DNA of 64,000 bases, taken from an uncultured Alphaproteobacteria bacterium (GTDB taxonomy: Bacteria > Pseudomonadota > Alphaproteobacteria > HIMB59). The stretch is from assembly GCA_902521465.1 (NCBI GenBank), contig CABYRL010000001.1, positions 248,001-312,000 of the forward strand, given 5' to 3'. Below are positions 53,498-61,907 of this stretch, in pieces. The notes under the pieces are model-generated. The model saw only the letters and a program-made list of their open reading frames with translations, was not told where the DNA came from and searched no databases. The position numbers were made by a program, and so were the translations under genes. The first letter of the stretch is position 1, and each line of letters opens with the position of its first letter.

Positions 53498-53719
53498 GTG
53501 GGTAAAAAAATGGCTATTTTTCAAGATAGTGTAATATTTAATGGGTTTTTATTCTTTTTATCCACATTATTGCTATGGATAATACTGAAATTCAATAAAA
53601 GCTACATAAATAACAAAAAAACTAAGAAAATCATTAATTACTTTGTTTACCTTGTTTTTATAGGTGTAATTATATTCATTTTCGATAATCACACCTCTCA
53701 TTACTTGGATAACTTGTAA
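53498..53719 (+). CDS. Small two-helix membrane protein between proteorhodopsin and crtE
   Basis: A 73-residue protein, family not recognised. Two hydrophobic helices (about 12-30 and 46-63) flank a basic loop KFNKSYINNKKTKKI. The chosen GTG start has GGGAG 4 bases upstream; an in-frame ATG four codons later is less well placed relative to that site. It diverges from proteorhodopsin (139 bases) and crtE follows by 4 bases, so it is likely cotranscribed with crtE. Role in the light system is inference from position only. Confidence 0.7.
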   Translation: MGKKMAIFQDSVIFNGFLFFLSTLLLWIILKFNKSYINNKKTKKIINYFVYLVFIGVIIFIFDNHTSHYLDNL

Positions 53720-53723
53720 TTAA

Positions 53724-54623
53724 ATGAAAATAAGTGAAAACTTCGAGAAAAAGCAAATTAAATCATTTTCTTTGAATTTTGATAAAAAGCTTATTAGACA
53801 CATAAAAGAATTAAAGTCTCCCGATAAACGAATTAAGAAGGCAATGATTTATTTTGCCAAAACTGGTGGAAAGAGGATTAGACCGTTCTTGCTTTGTCGA
53901 ATGGGTTTATATTTAAATATTAGGCCGAAAATATTAGATGACTTTGCCCTTTCGATAGAATGTGTTCACCTGCACTCATTAATCCACGATGATTTACCGT
54001 CCATGGATAACGATGACTATAGAAGGGGTAAATTAACTGTGCATAAAAAATTTGATGAGGCCACTGCTGTTTTAGCTGGAGATATGTTTCAAGTTTTGTC
54101 AGTAAAAACGCTAGCAGAGTCAAAAAATCTCTCTGATAATCAGAAAATCAAATCAATAAAGATGCTTTCAAAAGCTAACGGTTTGGAGGGTTTAATTGCT
54201 GGACAATCTATGGATATTTACATGAAAAAAAATTCTACCATAAAGGATATAGAGACAATGCATCTTTTAAAAACAGGTGCATTATTTAGTTTATGTTTCA
54301 ATCTTCTTCTAACTGTAAAAAAATTAAATTTGAGTAAAAAGAGAGAGCTAAAAAAAATTGGAGATACAATTGGAAAAATTTTTCAAGTTACTGATGATAT
54401 GCTTGATAGATGGGGCAATGAGAAAAAAGTTGGAAAGAAAATTAAAAAAGACTCACAGAAAGCAAATATTGCATATAAGCTTAATCGTACTGAGTCTATT
54501 AAGTATTTAAAACTGATTCAAAATAGAAATTACAAAGCAATGCAAAATTTCTTTAATAAAAAGAGGGAACCCTTGCTATATATGTCGAGTCTTGTTAATT
54601 TTATTGTTAATCGTACAAAATGA
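53724..54623 (+). CDS. crtE: Geranylgeranyl diphosphate synthase
   Basis: Prenyl transferase making the C20 precursor for carotenoids. The first Asp-rich motif HDDLPSMDNDDYRRG (Asp 89-98) and the second VTDDMLDRWG are present, as is TGGKRIRPFLL near the N terminus. 299 residues is normal. An IspA-type farnesyl diphosphate synthase is the alternative; the position beside the retinal cluster favours CrtE. Confidence 0.88.
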   Translation: MKISENFEKKQIKSFSLNFDKKLIRHIKELKSPDKRIKKAMIYFAKTGGKRIRPFLLCRMGLYLNIRPKILDDFALSIECVHLHSLIHDDLPSMDNDDYRRGKLTVHKKFDEATAVLAGDMFQVLSVKTLAESKNLSDNQKIKSIKMLSKANGLEGLIAGQSMDIYMKKNSTIKDIETMHLLKTGALFSLCFNLLLTVKKLNLSKKRELKKIGDTIGKIFQVTDDMLDRWGNEKKVGKKIKKDSQKANIAYKLNRTESIKYLKLIQNRNYKAMQNFFNKKREPLLYMSSLVNFIVNRTK

Positions 54624-54660
54624 ATGATCATTTTTACAAATATGAAATAACACATAGCCA

Positions 54661-55134
54661 ATGACAATAAATGAAAATGATTTAAAGAATGCTCGTACTG
54701 CTTGGGGAGAGAGCATGATTGCAATTTCTAAAGCTTTTAAAAAAAAAGGCATTGATCAAGCTACTTTAGTTGCAAACGAAATGTTAGATAATCTTTATGG
54801 GTTTGAGTTAGGATCAGTATTATTTAAACCAACTCTGAGTGGCGGTAATCAAACATTTCGATCAGACAAAGAGGGAGCACTTTCATACTTTGTTGGAAAT
54901 AACCCAAAGTACCCAACAGACAGTGGTTTTGGAATTAAAGATTGGCTCGAAGTCAAATCAGAAACATCATCTGTGTTTATAGATCAAAATATAGCAATGT
55001 GGATGGGTTGGGTAACGTTGATTAATAAAGAAGGAGCCCCTGTTAAAGTTGATAAGAGCTGGGGATATAAAAAAACCGAAAAGGGTATATTAAAAATAGT
55101 TTTACATCACTCTTCACTACCTTATAAAGCTTGA
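54661..55134 (+). CDS. SnoaL/NTF2-like domain protein
   Basis: A 157-residue protein with no signal peptide. NARTAWGESMIAISKAF, EMLDNLYGFELGSVLFKPTL and the closing IVLHHSSLPY are the pattern of a small SnoaL-like family, widely distributed in marine bacteria; GSVLFKPTL and HHSSLPY are most diagnostic. The fold would be an NTF2-like alpha+beta barrel; biochemical role unknown. A separate 82-base gap follows, with nothing recognised. Confidence 0.65.
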   Translation: MTINENDLKNARTAWGESMIAISKAFKKKGIDQATLVANEMLDNLYGFELGSVLFKPTLSGGNQTFRSDKEGALSYFVGNNPKYPTDSGFGIKDWLEVKSETSSVFIDQNIAMWMGWVTLINKEGAPVKVDKSWGYKKTEKGILKIVLHHSSLPYKA

Positions 55135-55216
55135 GTAAATAATTTATTTTAAGAAAAGCTTAAATTCATTAAATTTTCATAAATAGAGTAAGTTTAAAAA
55201 GTCTTTTAATATAAAT

Positions 55217-55615
55217 TTAATTATCGTTAACTTTTACTATGTGCTCTATTGGTTTTCCCTTAATAGTAAACTGATCATGGAGATAGGAATGAATTGTAAT
55301 TTTGATAAAGTTTTCTTTCAAATTAAAAAAACGTTGAGGTATATGTACCCAGTCAGAATAAATTCTTGTGACTCTTATATCATTTATAAAAAGTTGTAAA
55401 TATCCGGAGTTTGAAATATTTTCTCTTCCAATTTCTGAAGGGTTTATGTTAAAATTTTCTAAATCTATAAAAATATTGTAACCATCAATTTTATCTTTGA
55501 TGACTGTTAAATTAATTGAAGGGTAAGGCTTATCAGCGTCTATCTGATTTCCTGGATGATGAGCAAAACAATTTATTGAGAAAAATAAAATAAATATCCC
55601 ATACTTAAATTTCAT
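55217..55615 (-). CDS. Secreted protein with N-terminal His pair, unknown function
   Basis: A 132-residue protein with a signal peptide ending in NCFA, leaving a mature chain that begins HHPGNQIDADKPYPS. The rest alternates strand-like segments (SINLTVIKDKIDGYNIFIDLE, GYLQLFINDIRVTRIYS). No family recognised. An N-terminal His after cleavage is a copper-binding feature in some periplasmic proteins, but cleavage site and metal are inferred. Downstream of the lipoprotein gene on the same strand, 41 bases apart. Confidence 0.6.
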   Translation of the reverse strand: MKFKYGIFILFFSINCFAHHPGNQIDADKPYPSINLTVIKDKIDGYNIFIDLENFNINPSEIGRENISNSGYLQLFINDIRVTRIYSDWVHIPQRFFNLKENFIKITIHSYLHDQFTIKGKPIEHIVKVNDN

Positions 55616-55656
55616 AGTTAAGAATTATATTATTTATTATTAGATTATTATCTATT

Positions 55657-56076
55657 TTAAATATCAGAACACAAATCTTTTGAGTATTTTTCGATAAACA
55701 AATTATTTTTATAATTGTAAATCGTAATATTTATTATTGTTTTGTCTATAGATCTGTTTTGTATAAAGACTCTACAATCATCAGTGTTAAATCTGTGGAA
55801 TTCATAAACACTCTCAATTTTTGAAAAATCAACTTTTCCATATTTTAAAATTAAATCATTTAGAGATTTATTTAAAAATAGCTCTATACCTTTGAAATGC
55901 TCAACAATTTCATCATCTTGCTCAATAATTTCCTCTACTTCAGGGGTATATATAATTTTAGGTACAGGCTCTGGTTTTATTACTTTCTCTTCTACATCAG
56001 TTGTTTCACACCCTGATACTATAACTAGAAAAGAAATATAAATAAAATATTTAGATAATTTAACTAAATTCATCAA
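55657..56076 (-). CDS. Small lipoprotein, unknown function
   Basis: A 139-residue lipoprotein: hydrophobic segment about 9-21, lipobox VSGC (Cys 23), a Pro/Glu/Val-rich stalk, then FLNKSLNDLILKYGKVD and VYEFHRFNTDDCRVFI. This resembles a widespread small alphaproteobacterial lipoprotein whose second half has L-x3-LG-xP...WQY...C. The match is weak here. It lies 41 bases upstream of the gene at 55217-55615 on the same strand and may be cotranscribed with it. Confidence 0.6.
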   Translation of the reverse strand: MMNLVKLSKYFIYISFLVIVSGCETTDVEEKVIKPEPVPKIIYTPEVEEIIEQDDEIVEHFKGIELFLNKSLNDLILKYGKVDFSKIESVYEFHRFNTDDCRVFIQNRSIDKTIINITIYNYKNNLFIEKYSKDLCSDI

Positions 56077-56199
56077 ACTCTTAAATCAATAGGAACACAA
56101 ATTGCTCATGCAATTTCTATATTAAAAACAAAATAAGACAATCAAAACAAATCTCCTACATACTTTTTTCATCTAAATATTTAGTTTATAATCTCCTTA

Positions 56200-57111
56200 G
56201 TGAGAATTAAATACGAGCAACCGTCTGTTTGTCATCAATCATATAAAAGTGTTCTAGGTCAAAGACCAATTTGGGATTGGAGGCACGATAAACTGTTATG
56301 GGTGGATATTTATGAAAATAAAATAATTGAAACAGATCAAGATAATAACGAAGAACGTCACTATTCAGTAAAAGACGGTGTGACCAATATTCTTTTACAA
56401 GATAATAAAAATTATATCATGAGTTCATACGACTCTCTTTATTCAATTCATCCCTCATTATCTAAAAAACAGCTTCTTAAAAAGATTAATTTTGAAAGCC
56501 CCAATAATAGGATTAATGATGCAGACATAGATTTAAATGGACAAATTTGGATATCAACAATGGATATTCAGCAAAAGTCTCAGACTGGTAAAGTTATATG
56601 TCATGACTCCAATTTAAAACCAATTTATTCAGATAACTCCTATATTATTTCAAATGGACCAGTTTTTGACTACGAGAGAAACGTAGGTTATGTGACTGAC
56701 TCTATAAAAAGAATTATTTATATTTTTTCTATTAATGATTTATCAGGCAATGGAATAAATAAAAAAGTTTTTCTTTCCATGAACAAAATCGATGGCAACC
56801 CAGATGGAATGACAGTTGATAAAAATGGCAATTTATGGGTAGCAATGTGGGGAAGTGGCAAAGTTTGTTGTTTTGATAAAAAAGGTGCGCTTAAATTAAT
56901 TTTACAACTTCCTGTTTCAAAAGTAACAAGTTGCACTTTTGGTGGGAAAAATCTCAATGAGCTTTTTATCACCACTGCATCTGTTGGGCTTAATGATATA
57001 GAAGCAGAAAGACAACCGCATGCAGGAAAATTGTTTAAGTTTGTTACCCAAGAGCAAGGCTATGCTTCAAATTGTTATAGATCTGAAAATATCCCCGATT
57101 TGTATCATTAA
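56200..57111 (+). CDS. SMP-30/gluconolactonase-like protein
   Basis: A 303-residue six-bladed beta-propeller. SVLGQRPIWDWRHDKLLWVDI is the first blade; NNRINDADIDLNGQIWIST, SNGPVFDYERNVGYVTDS and GNPDGMTVDKNGNLWVAMWG follow. The metal ligands Asn 152 and Asp 202 are present, but the first-blade ligand, Glu in LGEGPxWD, is Gln 21 here. It may still bind metal or may act on a different lactone. GTG start. Usually these hydrolyse sugar lactones. Confidence 0.82.
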   Translation: MRIKYEQPSVCHQSYKSVLGQRPIWDWRHDKLLWVDIYENKIIETDQDNNEERHYSVKDGVTNILLQDNKNYIMSSYDSLYSIHPSLSKKQLLKKINFESPNNRINDADIDLNGQIWISTMDIQQKSQTGKVICHDSNLKPIYSDNSYIISNGPVFDYERNVGYVTDSIKRIIYIFSINDLSGNGINKKVFLSMNKIDGNPDGMTVDKNGNLWVAMWGSGKVCCFDKKGALKLILQLPVSKVTSCTFGGKNLNELFITTASVGLNDIEAERQPHAGKLFKFVTQEQGYASNCYRSENIPDLYH

Positions 57112-57113
57112 AT

Positions 57114-57332
57114 ATGAAATTTAATCAATCTCAGATTAGTGAAATAATTCAAATGGCTTGGGATGATCAAACAGATTTTAGTCATATCAAAAATATTTAT
57201 GAAATTGATGAGGGTGATGTTAAAAAAATTATGAAAAAAAATATTAAACAAAAAAGCTATGAAATTTGGAGAAAGAGAATTCACCAAAGAAGTGCCCAAA
57301 AGACACAACTAAAAGGAAAAGATTATGTCTAA
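57114..57332 (+). CDS. TIGR03643-type small protein (DUF2805)
   Basis: A 72-residue protein. ISEIIQMAWDDQTDFSHI, EGDVKKIMKK and SYEIWRKRIHQRSAQKT match the DUF2805/TIGR03643 pattern (AWED.T.F..I, SFK.WRKR), a helix-turn-helix-like basic small protein of unknown function. It starts 2 bases after the SMP-30 gene and overlaps msrA by 8, so the three form a unit. Confidence 0.8.
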   Translation: MKFNQSQISEIIQMAWDDQTDFSHIKNIYEIDEGDVKKIMKKNIKQKSYEIWRKRIHQRSAQKTQLKGKDYV

Positions 57333-57789
57333 AGCTTTATTTGGAGCAGGATGTTTTTGGGGGCCTGAAAAAAAATTTTCTGAGATCAAAGGTGTGATTG
57401 AAACCCAAGTAGGCTACTCTCAAGGCTTAACTGATAAAACCTCTTACGAAGAAGTTTGCAAAGGTAATACAAACCATGCCGAAGTCGTTTTCTTAAAATT
57501 TGATGAAAATCTCGTTTCATATACCAACCTTGTTGAGTTTTTTTATCAAATTCATGATCCAACAACTTTAAATCAACAGGGCCCAGATCGAGGATCTCAA
57601 TACCGATCATTGATTGGCTACTATGACGAAACTCAATGTGAAATAGCAAAGCAGATCACAGACAAGTTGAACGAAAGCCAATTTAATCAAAAAATTACTA
57701 CGATTATAGAACCCGTAAAGAATTACTGTCCCGCAGAGGATTACCATCAAAAGTATATGGAAAAAAAATACTCTTTTTTAAATTTTTAA
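57325..57789 (+). CDS. msrA: Peptide methionine sulfoxide reductase MsrA
   Basis: Repairs oxidised methionine (S form). Active-site GAGCFWG with Cys 10, then YSQGLTDKTSYEEVCKGNTNHAEVV, FFYQIHDPTTLNQQGPDRGSQYRS and the C-terminal AEDYHQKYMEK are family motifs. 154 residues is the short single-domain form. Its stop overlaps the convergent tsaB stop by 4 bases. Confidence 0.95.
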   Translation: MSKALFGAGCFWGPEKKFSEIKGVIETQVGYSQGLTDKTSYEEVCKGNTNHAEVVFLKFDENLVSYTNLVEFFYQIHDPTTLNQQGPDRGSQYRSLIGYYDETQCEIAKQITDKLNESQFNQKITTIIEPVKNYCPAEDYHQKYMEKKYSFLNF

Positions 57790-58439
57790 ATCGGAGAGTA
57801 GGGATAAATTATCTTTGGGAACTTATAATTAGATTTTTTCTTATAATGTTTTTTGACAAAATAATTTGATTTCAATTTTGTTGGAGAAATAATTTTATTT
57901 TTAATAAACGTAAATTCAGAAATTTTTTTTAGTTTTTCTAATCCATTTCCTATTAAAAAATAGTTTTTACTTAATATGTCCACAAGATTTGAGTCAATTT
58001 TTAAAGTTTTTGTCTTTCCAATTAATCTCCCTGAAGTATCAATCTGTTGAACAGCTAAATCTTTTCTATTTGTGTCAATTACACACAAGACATCTTTAGT
58101 AAGTTTTTTGTTAATACCTAAAAAGAAATGCTCAAAGATTGAATAACCCACAATTTCTACTTTATGATCTATAAAAAAGCCTTTCATAAGTGAGTGACAA
58201 TTTCTTATTGCTGTAAAGCGTGCTGGTCCATAATTTAGATGCAATTTTTTGATATGATCAGCCTTGATTTTTGTTTTAGTTACTAAGTTTTGTAGCAATT
58301 CCGGTAATATTTTTTCATGTCCATACTCACTTTTTACAGTTTTATCCCAAATGATTTTTTCATTTTTAAATAAAGTAATTGAACAGTATGATAAAGAGCT
58401 ATCGATGCCGATTTCAAAATTTTTTACTTTACTGATCAT
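57786..58439 (-). CDS. tsaB: tRNA N6-threonylcarbamoyladenosine protein TsaB
   Basis: Part of the TsaBDE complex making t6A in tRNAs. IGIDSSLSYCSITLFKNEK is the ASKHA phosphate strand, EKILPELLQNLV the following helix, and NYGPARFTAIRNCHSLMKGF matches the GPGSFTGLRxGxxxAKG motif in divergent form. 217 residues is typical. The partner rimI that often follows tsaB is absent. Its 5' end overlaps the divergent deacetylase by 35 bases; no other plausible start was found. Confidence 0.85.
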   Translation of the reverse strand: MISKVKNFEIGIDSSLSYCSITLFKNEKIIWDKTVKSEYGHEKILPELLQNLVTKTKIKADHIKKLHLNYGPARFTAIRNCHSLMKGFFIDHKVEIVGYSIFEHFFLGINKKLTKDVLCVIDTNRKDLAVQQIDTSGRLIGKTKTLKIDSNLVDILSKNYFLIGNGLEKLKKISEFTFIKNKIISPTKLKSNYFVKKHYKKKSNYKFPKIIYPYSPI

Positions 58440-59406
58440 TTTTGTGTCAAATTTTACTTTTCCAATTAGTACATCCTATGCAACAAGTGTGAATGATACA
58501 ATTCCAAATAATATTCTAATGTATCATCGATTTGGTGAAAATAAGTACCCCTCAACAAATATACGCGAAGAGCAATTAGTAAGTCATCTAGATTATTTAA
58601 AGGATCAGGGGTTTAATTTTATTTTAGCTAGAGATCTTTTGTTTGAAGATAAATTACAAAAAAAAACTATTTCAATAACTGTAGATGATGCTTATTTATC
58701 ATTTTTTGAGGTGGGATTACCTATTTTTGAAAAGTATGAGATACCAGTCACTCTTTTTTTAAATACAGAAAACGTTGGTGGACAAAATTATATGAATTGG
58801 ACTCAGCTTAAAAGTGTACTAAGTCGTGGTGTAGATATTCAAAATCACACACACTCGCATTCAAGTTTATCTAGTCTTAGTGAAATTGAAATTGTAAATG
58901 AAATAGAAAAATCACAGGATCTTATTTTTGAAAATTTAGGTATTACTCCAAATTTATTTGCTTATCCTTTTGGTGAAAATAGCACTATAGCACAAAAAGT
59001 AGTTTCTCAGTATTTTGATGCAGCATTTGGACAACATTCAGGTGCCTTTTCAATTAATCAAAAATATTTTATTCCAAGATTCCCCCTAAATGAGAATTAT
59101 GGATCTATTAATCGAATAAAAGATGCATCAAGTGTTTTACCTTTTAATAATGTGCTTATTGAACCTGGCAACCCTTATCAAAGTGAGCCTATCAGTAGAT
59201 ATGCTTTAGATTTTAACGAGGACTCTTCGAACATAAATTGTTTTATAAGTGATTTTCAAGGATCATTTAATCCAACAATTACAAATCTCAATAATAAATT
59301 ATTAGTTGAGCTTAATCGTTTACCTGTAAAAGGTAGACTTCGGTTCAATTGCACAAAAGTTAATAATGGTATTTTCTGGTTTGGTTATCAGTATTTAGTT
59401 AATTAA
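58405..59406 (+). CDS. Secreted polysaccharide deacetylase
   Basis: A 333-residue NodB-homology protein. The chosen ATG gives a signal peptide MPISKFFTLLIIFVS...TSYA (1-27). Motif 1 is ISITVDDAY with Asp 94 and Asp 95; motif 2 is NHTHSHSSL with His 148 and His 152, the metal ligands. YPFGENS matches motif 3. A longer reading from 58264 would run antisense through tsaB and lacks a signal. The last 90 residues are unrecognised. Likely acts on cell-wall or surface glycans. Confidence 0.82.
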   Translation: MPISKFFTLLIIFVSNFTFPISTSYATSVNDTIPNNILMYHRFGENKYPSTNIREEQLVSHLDYLKDQGFNFILARDLLFEDKLQKKTISITVDDAYLSFFEVGLPIFEKYEIPVTLFLNTENVGGQNYMNWTQLKSVLSRGVDIQNHTHSHSSLSSLSEIEIVNEIEKSQDLIFENLGITPNLFAYPFGENSTIAQKVVSQYFDAAFGQHSGAFSINQKYFIPRFPLNENYGSINRIKDASSVLPFNNVLIEPGNPYQSEPISRYALDFNEDSSNINCFISDFQGSFNPTITNLNNKLLVELNRLPVKGRLRFNCTKVNNGIFWFGYQYLVN

Positions 59407-60250
59407 ATTTAAATCGATCAAATTCTTGAAGATTATTTGAAGCAATGATCAGCTCTAATTTATCGACGTATTTATCGCCGATTTCAGCATAGGCTGCTAA
59501 ATATTTCACTTTCATACTAATAGGGTCTGTGTATTTTATGCGCTCATCTATTCGTCTAATGACACGAAAATTATAATAAGCTTGATGGGTATTAATATTA
59601 AACATATAGGCTTCAACACTTTCTGATAAATTTTTAAATTTTAAAACTGCGTGAGTTTTATCATCATCCCTATCTTGAGGAATGATTCCTTTATCTTCAC
59701 TTGTAGTCCACTGACCATAAAGAGCATTACCCTCAGTTGCAAATCTAGACTGTCCCCAACCACTTTCAATAATTGCTTGTCCAAGAGCTAGTGACACTGG
59801 AATAATATTAATACGTTGTTTGAGTTTTCTAAAAAGTTTTGTGTTAATTTCGCTATAATCTAATTTATACTTTTTTGATAATCTAATAATCTCGTCAGTT
59901 TCGTTTTTGTTTAATTCTTTCCTAGCAAATTTTTTTTCTATATTGATTACCATTCTTCGTTCTTGCATGATTGAAGTATTCGTATTGTAAATCAATGGTA
60001 GTGTTACGAGGTAAAATAGTTTTTTCTTTGTTGGAACATCTTGTATTTCTGAAAAATCATCAGGTAATTCTGATATTATAGGAAGATGACCAATATTTTC
60101 TTGCGTTAAAATTTCAGGAATAAAATTATTTTTTTTATAATATTTATTTAAATCTACCCAATTATGAAATTCTCCAGCGTTAAGAGATGAATTTAATAAA
60201 AATCCAAAAAAAAAAACTAAAAGACTAGACTTCAACGGGTCGTACTTCAC
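59399..60250 (-). CDS. Bax-type glucosaminidase-domain protein
   Basis: A 283-residue exported protein (signal-like 8-25). The catalytic region IESGWGQSRFATEGNALYGQW (split over 161-181) has the Glu 162 of the GH73-like glucosaminidase family and matches E. coli Bax. HAVLKFKNLSESVEAYMFNINTH and YAEIGDKYVDKLE follow. It probably cuts peptidoglycan. It overlaps the nfu gene by 26 bases and convergent deacetylase by 8; two wall-active enzymes are thus neighbours. Confidence 0.85.
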   Translation of the reverse strand: MKYDPLKSSLLVFFFGFLLNSSLNAGEFHNWVDLNKYYKKNNFIPEILTQENIGHLPIISELPDDFSEIQDVPTKKKLFYLVTLPLIYNTNTSIMQERRMVINIEKKFARKELNKNETDEIIRLSKKYKLDYSEINTKLFRKLKQRINIIPVSLALGQAIIESGWGQSRFATEGNALYGQWTTSEDKGIIPQDRDDDKTHAVLKFKNLSESVEAYMFNINTHQAYYNFRVIRRIDERIKYTDPISMKVKYLAAYAEIGDKYVDKLELIIASNNLQEFDRFKFN

Positions 60251-60782
60251 GGACTTCAGGAATATAATGCTTTAGCATATTTTCAATTCCCATTTTTAAA
60301 GTTGCCGTTGAACTTGGACATCCCTGACAAGCCCCTTGCATTTGTAAAAATACAACTCCCTCATTATATTTGTCAAATATGATATCTCCACCGTCCATAG
60401 CAACAGCTGGTCTTACTTTACTATCTAGAAGTTCTTTGATCTTTTTTACAACATCACTATCGTTCTCATCAATTGTATGTCCAGTTGATGCAGATTGCTC
60501 TGAGATAATAGGTTTGTTCATTGTAAAGTGCTCAATGATACAACCCAAAATTGCAGGTTTCATAAGCGTCCAATCATTATCTTTGCCTTTGGTTATAGTG
60601 ATAAAGTCAGACCCAAAAAAAACACCCTCAACACCTTTAATATTGAACAAGTTCATTGCCAAAGGTGAATTTGAGGCAGACTCTTGGTTTTGATAGAACA
60701 TAGTTCCGTCTTTCATGACCTCTTTACCTGGCAAAAACTTTAAGGTTGCAGGGTTTGGCGTTGGTTCAGTTTGTACGAACAT
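60225..60782 (-). CDS. Nfu-type iron-sulfur carrier
   Basis: Delivers Fe-S clusters to client enzymes. N-terminal Nfu_N domain starts FVQTEPTPNPATLKFLPG; VEGVFFGSDFITITK follows. C-terminal NifU-like domain has MDGGDIIFDKYNEGVVF and GACQGCPSS with Cys 152 and Cys 155 for the shared cluster. 185 residues is normal for the alphaproteobacterial and mitochondrial form. It lies downstream of trpS, 45 bases apart, as in many alphaproteobacteria. Confidence 0.94.
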   Translation of the reverse strand: MFVQTEPTPNPATLKFLPGKEVMKDGTMFYQNQESASNSPLAMNLFNIKGVEGVFFGSDFITITKGKDNDWTLMKPAILGCIIEHFTMNKPIISEQSASTGHTIDENDSDVVKKIKELLDSKVRPAVAMDGGDIIFDKYNEGVVFLQMQGACQGCPSSTATLKMGIENMLKHYIPEVREVRPVEV

Positions 60783-60827
60783 TGCTAATAATATGTCTAT
60801 AAAATTGGAAATTTCAAGCCAAAGTGT

Positions 60828-61838
60828 CTATCTAAAACCGACTATCTTATAGACTTCTTTGAGAATTGGGCCTGCAATTGTGGATGCTTTTTCGCTGCCC
60901 ATATCTAGGACTTTATTTAATTCGTCTTTATTATTGAGAAGATTTAATATCTCGGTTCTAATTGGTCCTATGACTTGAATTAATTTGTCTGCAAGGTCAT
61001 TTTTAAGTTTTGAGTATTCCTTGCCAGCATAACTTACTAGAGTATTTTCAATACTTTCATTTGAACAAGCAGACAAAATATTGATTAAGTTTAAGCATTC
61101 AGGTTTATTTTGTAATTGATCCTTGTCATCAGGAATAAGGTCTGAGTCAGACTTTGCCTTTTTTATTTTAGAACTTATATCATCATCACTATCAGTTAAT
61201 AAAATTCTAGAAAATCCAGATGCATCAGATTTTGACATCTTTTTAGTTCCATCTCGAAGGCTCATTACTCTTGTCGCATTTCCATAAATAAGTGGTTCTG
61301 GCAGTGGAAAGAAGTCTACTTTAAAATCATTATTAAATTTTTGTGCAATGTCTCTTGACAGTTCTAAATGTTGTTTTTGATCATCACCTACGGGAACATG
61401 TGTTGCAAGGTAAGCAAGAATATCTGCAGCCATTAAGTTAGGATAAACCATTAAACCAACACTTACATTTTCTTTATTCTTTCCAGCTTTATCTTTAAAT
61501 TGTGTCATTCTATTAAGCCAACCAATTCGACTGACACAATTAAATACCCAAGCAAGCTGAGAGTGTTCTGCTACACTTGATTGTTGAAATATAATTTGTT
61601 TTTTATAGTCCACTCCTGCTGCGATAAATGATGCTAATACCTCAAGTGTGTTTGAGCGAAGCTCAGCTGGATTTTGCTCAACAGTAATGGCGTGTTGATC
61701 TACTACACAATAAATACATTCAAATTCTTTTTGAAGCTCTACAAAGTTTTTTATCGCACCAAGATAGTTACCTAAATGCAGGGTTCCTGTTGGTTGAACA
61801 CCAGAAAAAACTCTTTTTTGGAAACTGCTCATATTCAA
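60828..61838 (-). CDS. trpS: Tryptophanyl-tRNA synthetase
   Basis: Class I synthetase charging tRNA-Trp. The HIGH motif is HLGN at 21-24 in VQPTGTLHLGNYLGAI, and KMSKS is at 200-204. GDDQKQHLELSRDIA binds the adenylate. 336 residues is normal. Two possible ATG codons stand two residues apart at the start. Upstream lies glnD across 69 bases. Confidence 0.97.
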   Translation of the reverse strand: MNMSSFQKRVFSGVQPTGTLHLGNYLGAIKNFVELQKEFECIYCVVDQHAITVEQNPAELRSNTLEVLASFIAAGVDYKKQIIFQQSSVAEHSQLAWVFNCVSRIGWLNRMTQFKDKAGKNKENVSVGLMVYPNLMAADILAYLATHVPVGDDQKQHLELSRDIAQKFNNDFKVDFFPLPEPLIYGNATRVMSLRDGTKKMSKSDASGFSRILLTDSDDDISSKIKKAKSDSDLIPDDKDQLQNKPECLNLINILSACSNESIENTLVSYAGKEYSKLKNDLADKLIQVIGPIRTEILNLLNNKDELNKVLDMGSEKASTIAGPILKEVYKIVGFR

Positions 61839-61907
61839 ATATTATTAAAATTGATATCAGAATTATCTAATAATATCGAGGGACTAAAATCGATAAACAC
61901 AAAAAAC

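Noticed and set aside
58264-58404. 47-residue N-terminal extension of the polysaccharide deacetylase
   Set aside because: It runs antisense through tsaB, and the signal peptide lies directly after the later ATG at 58405.
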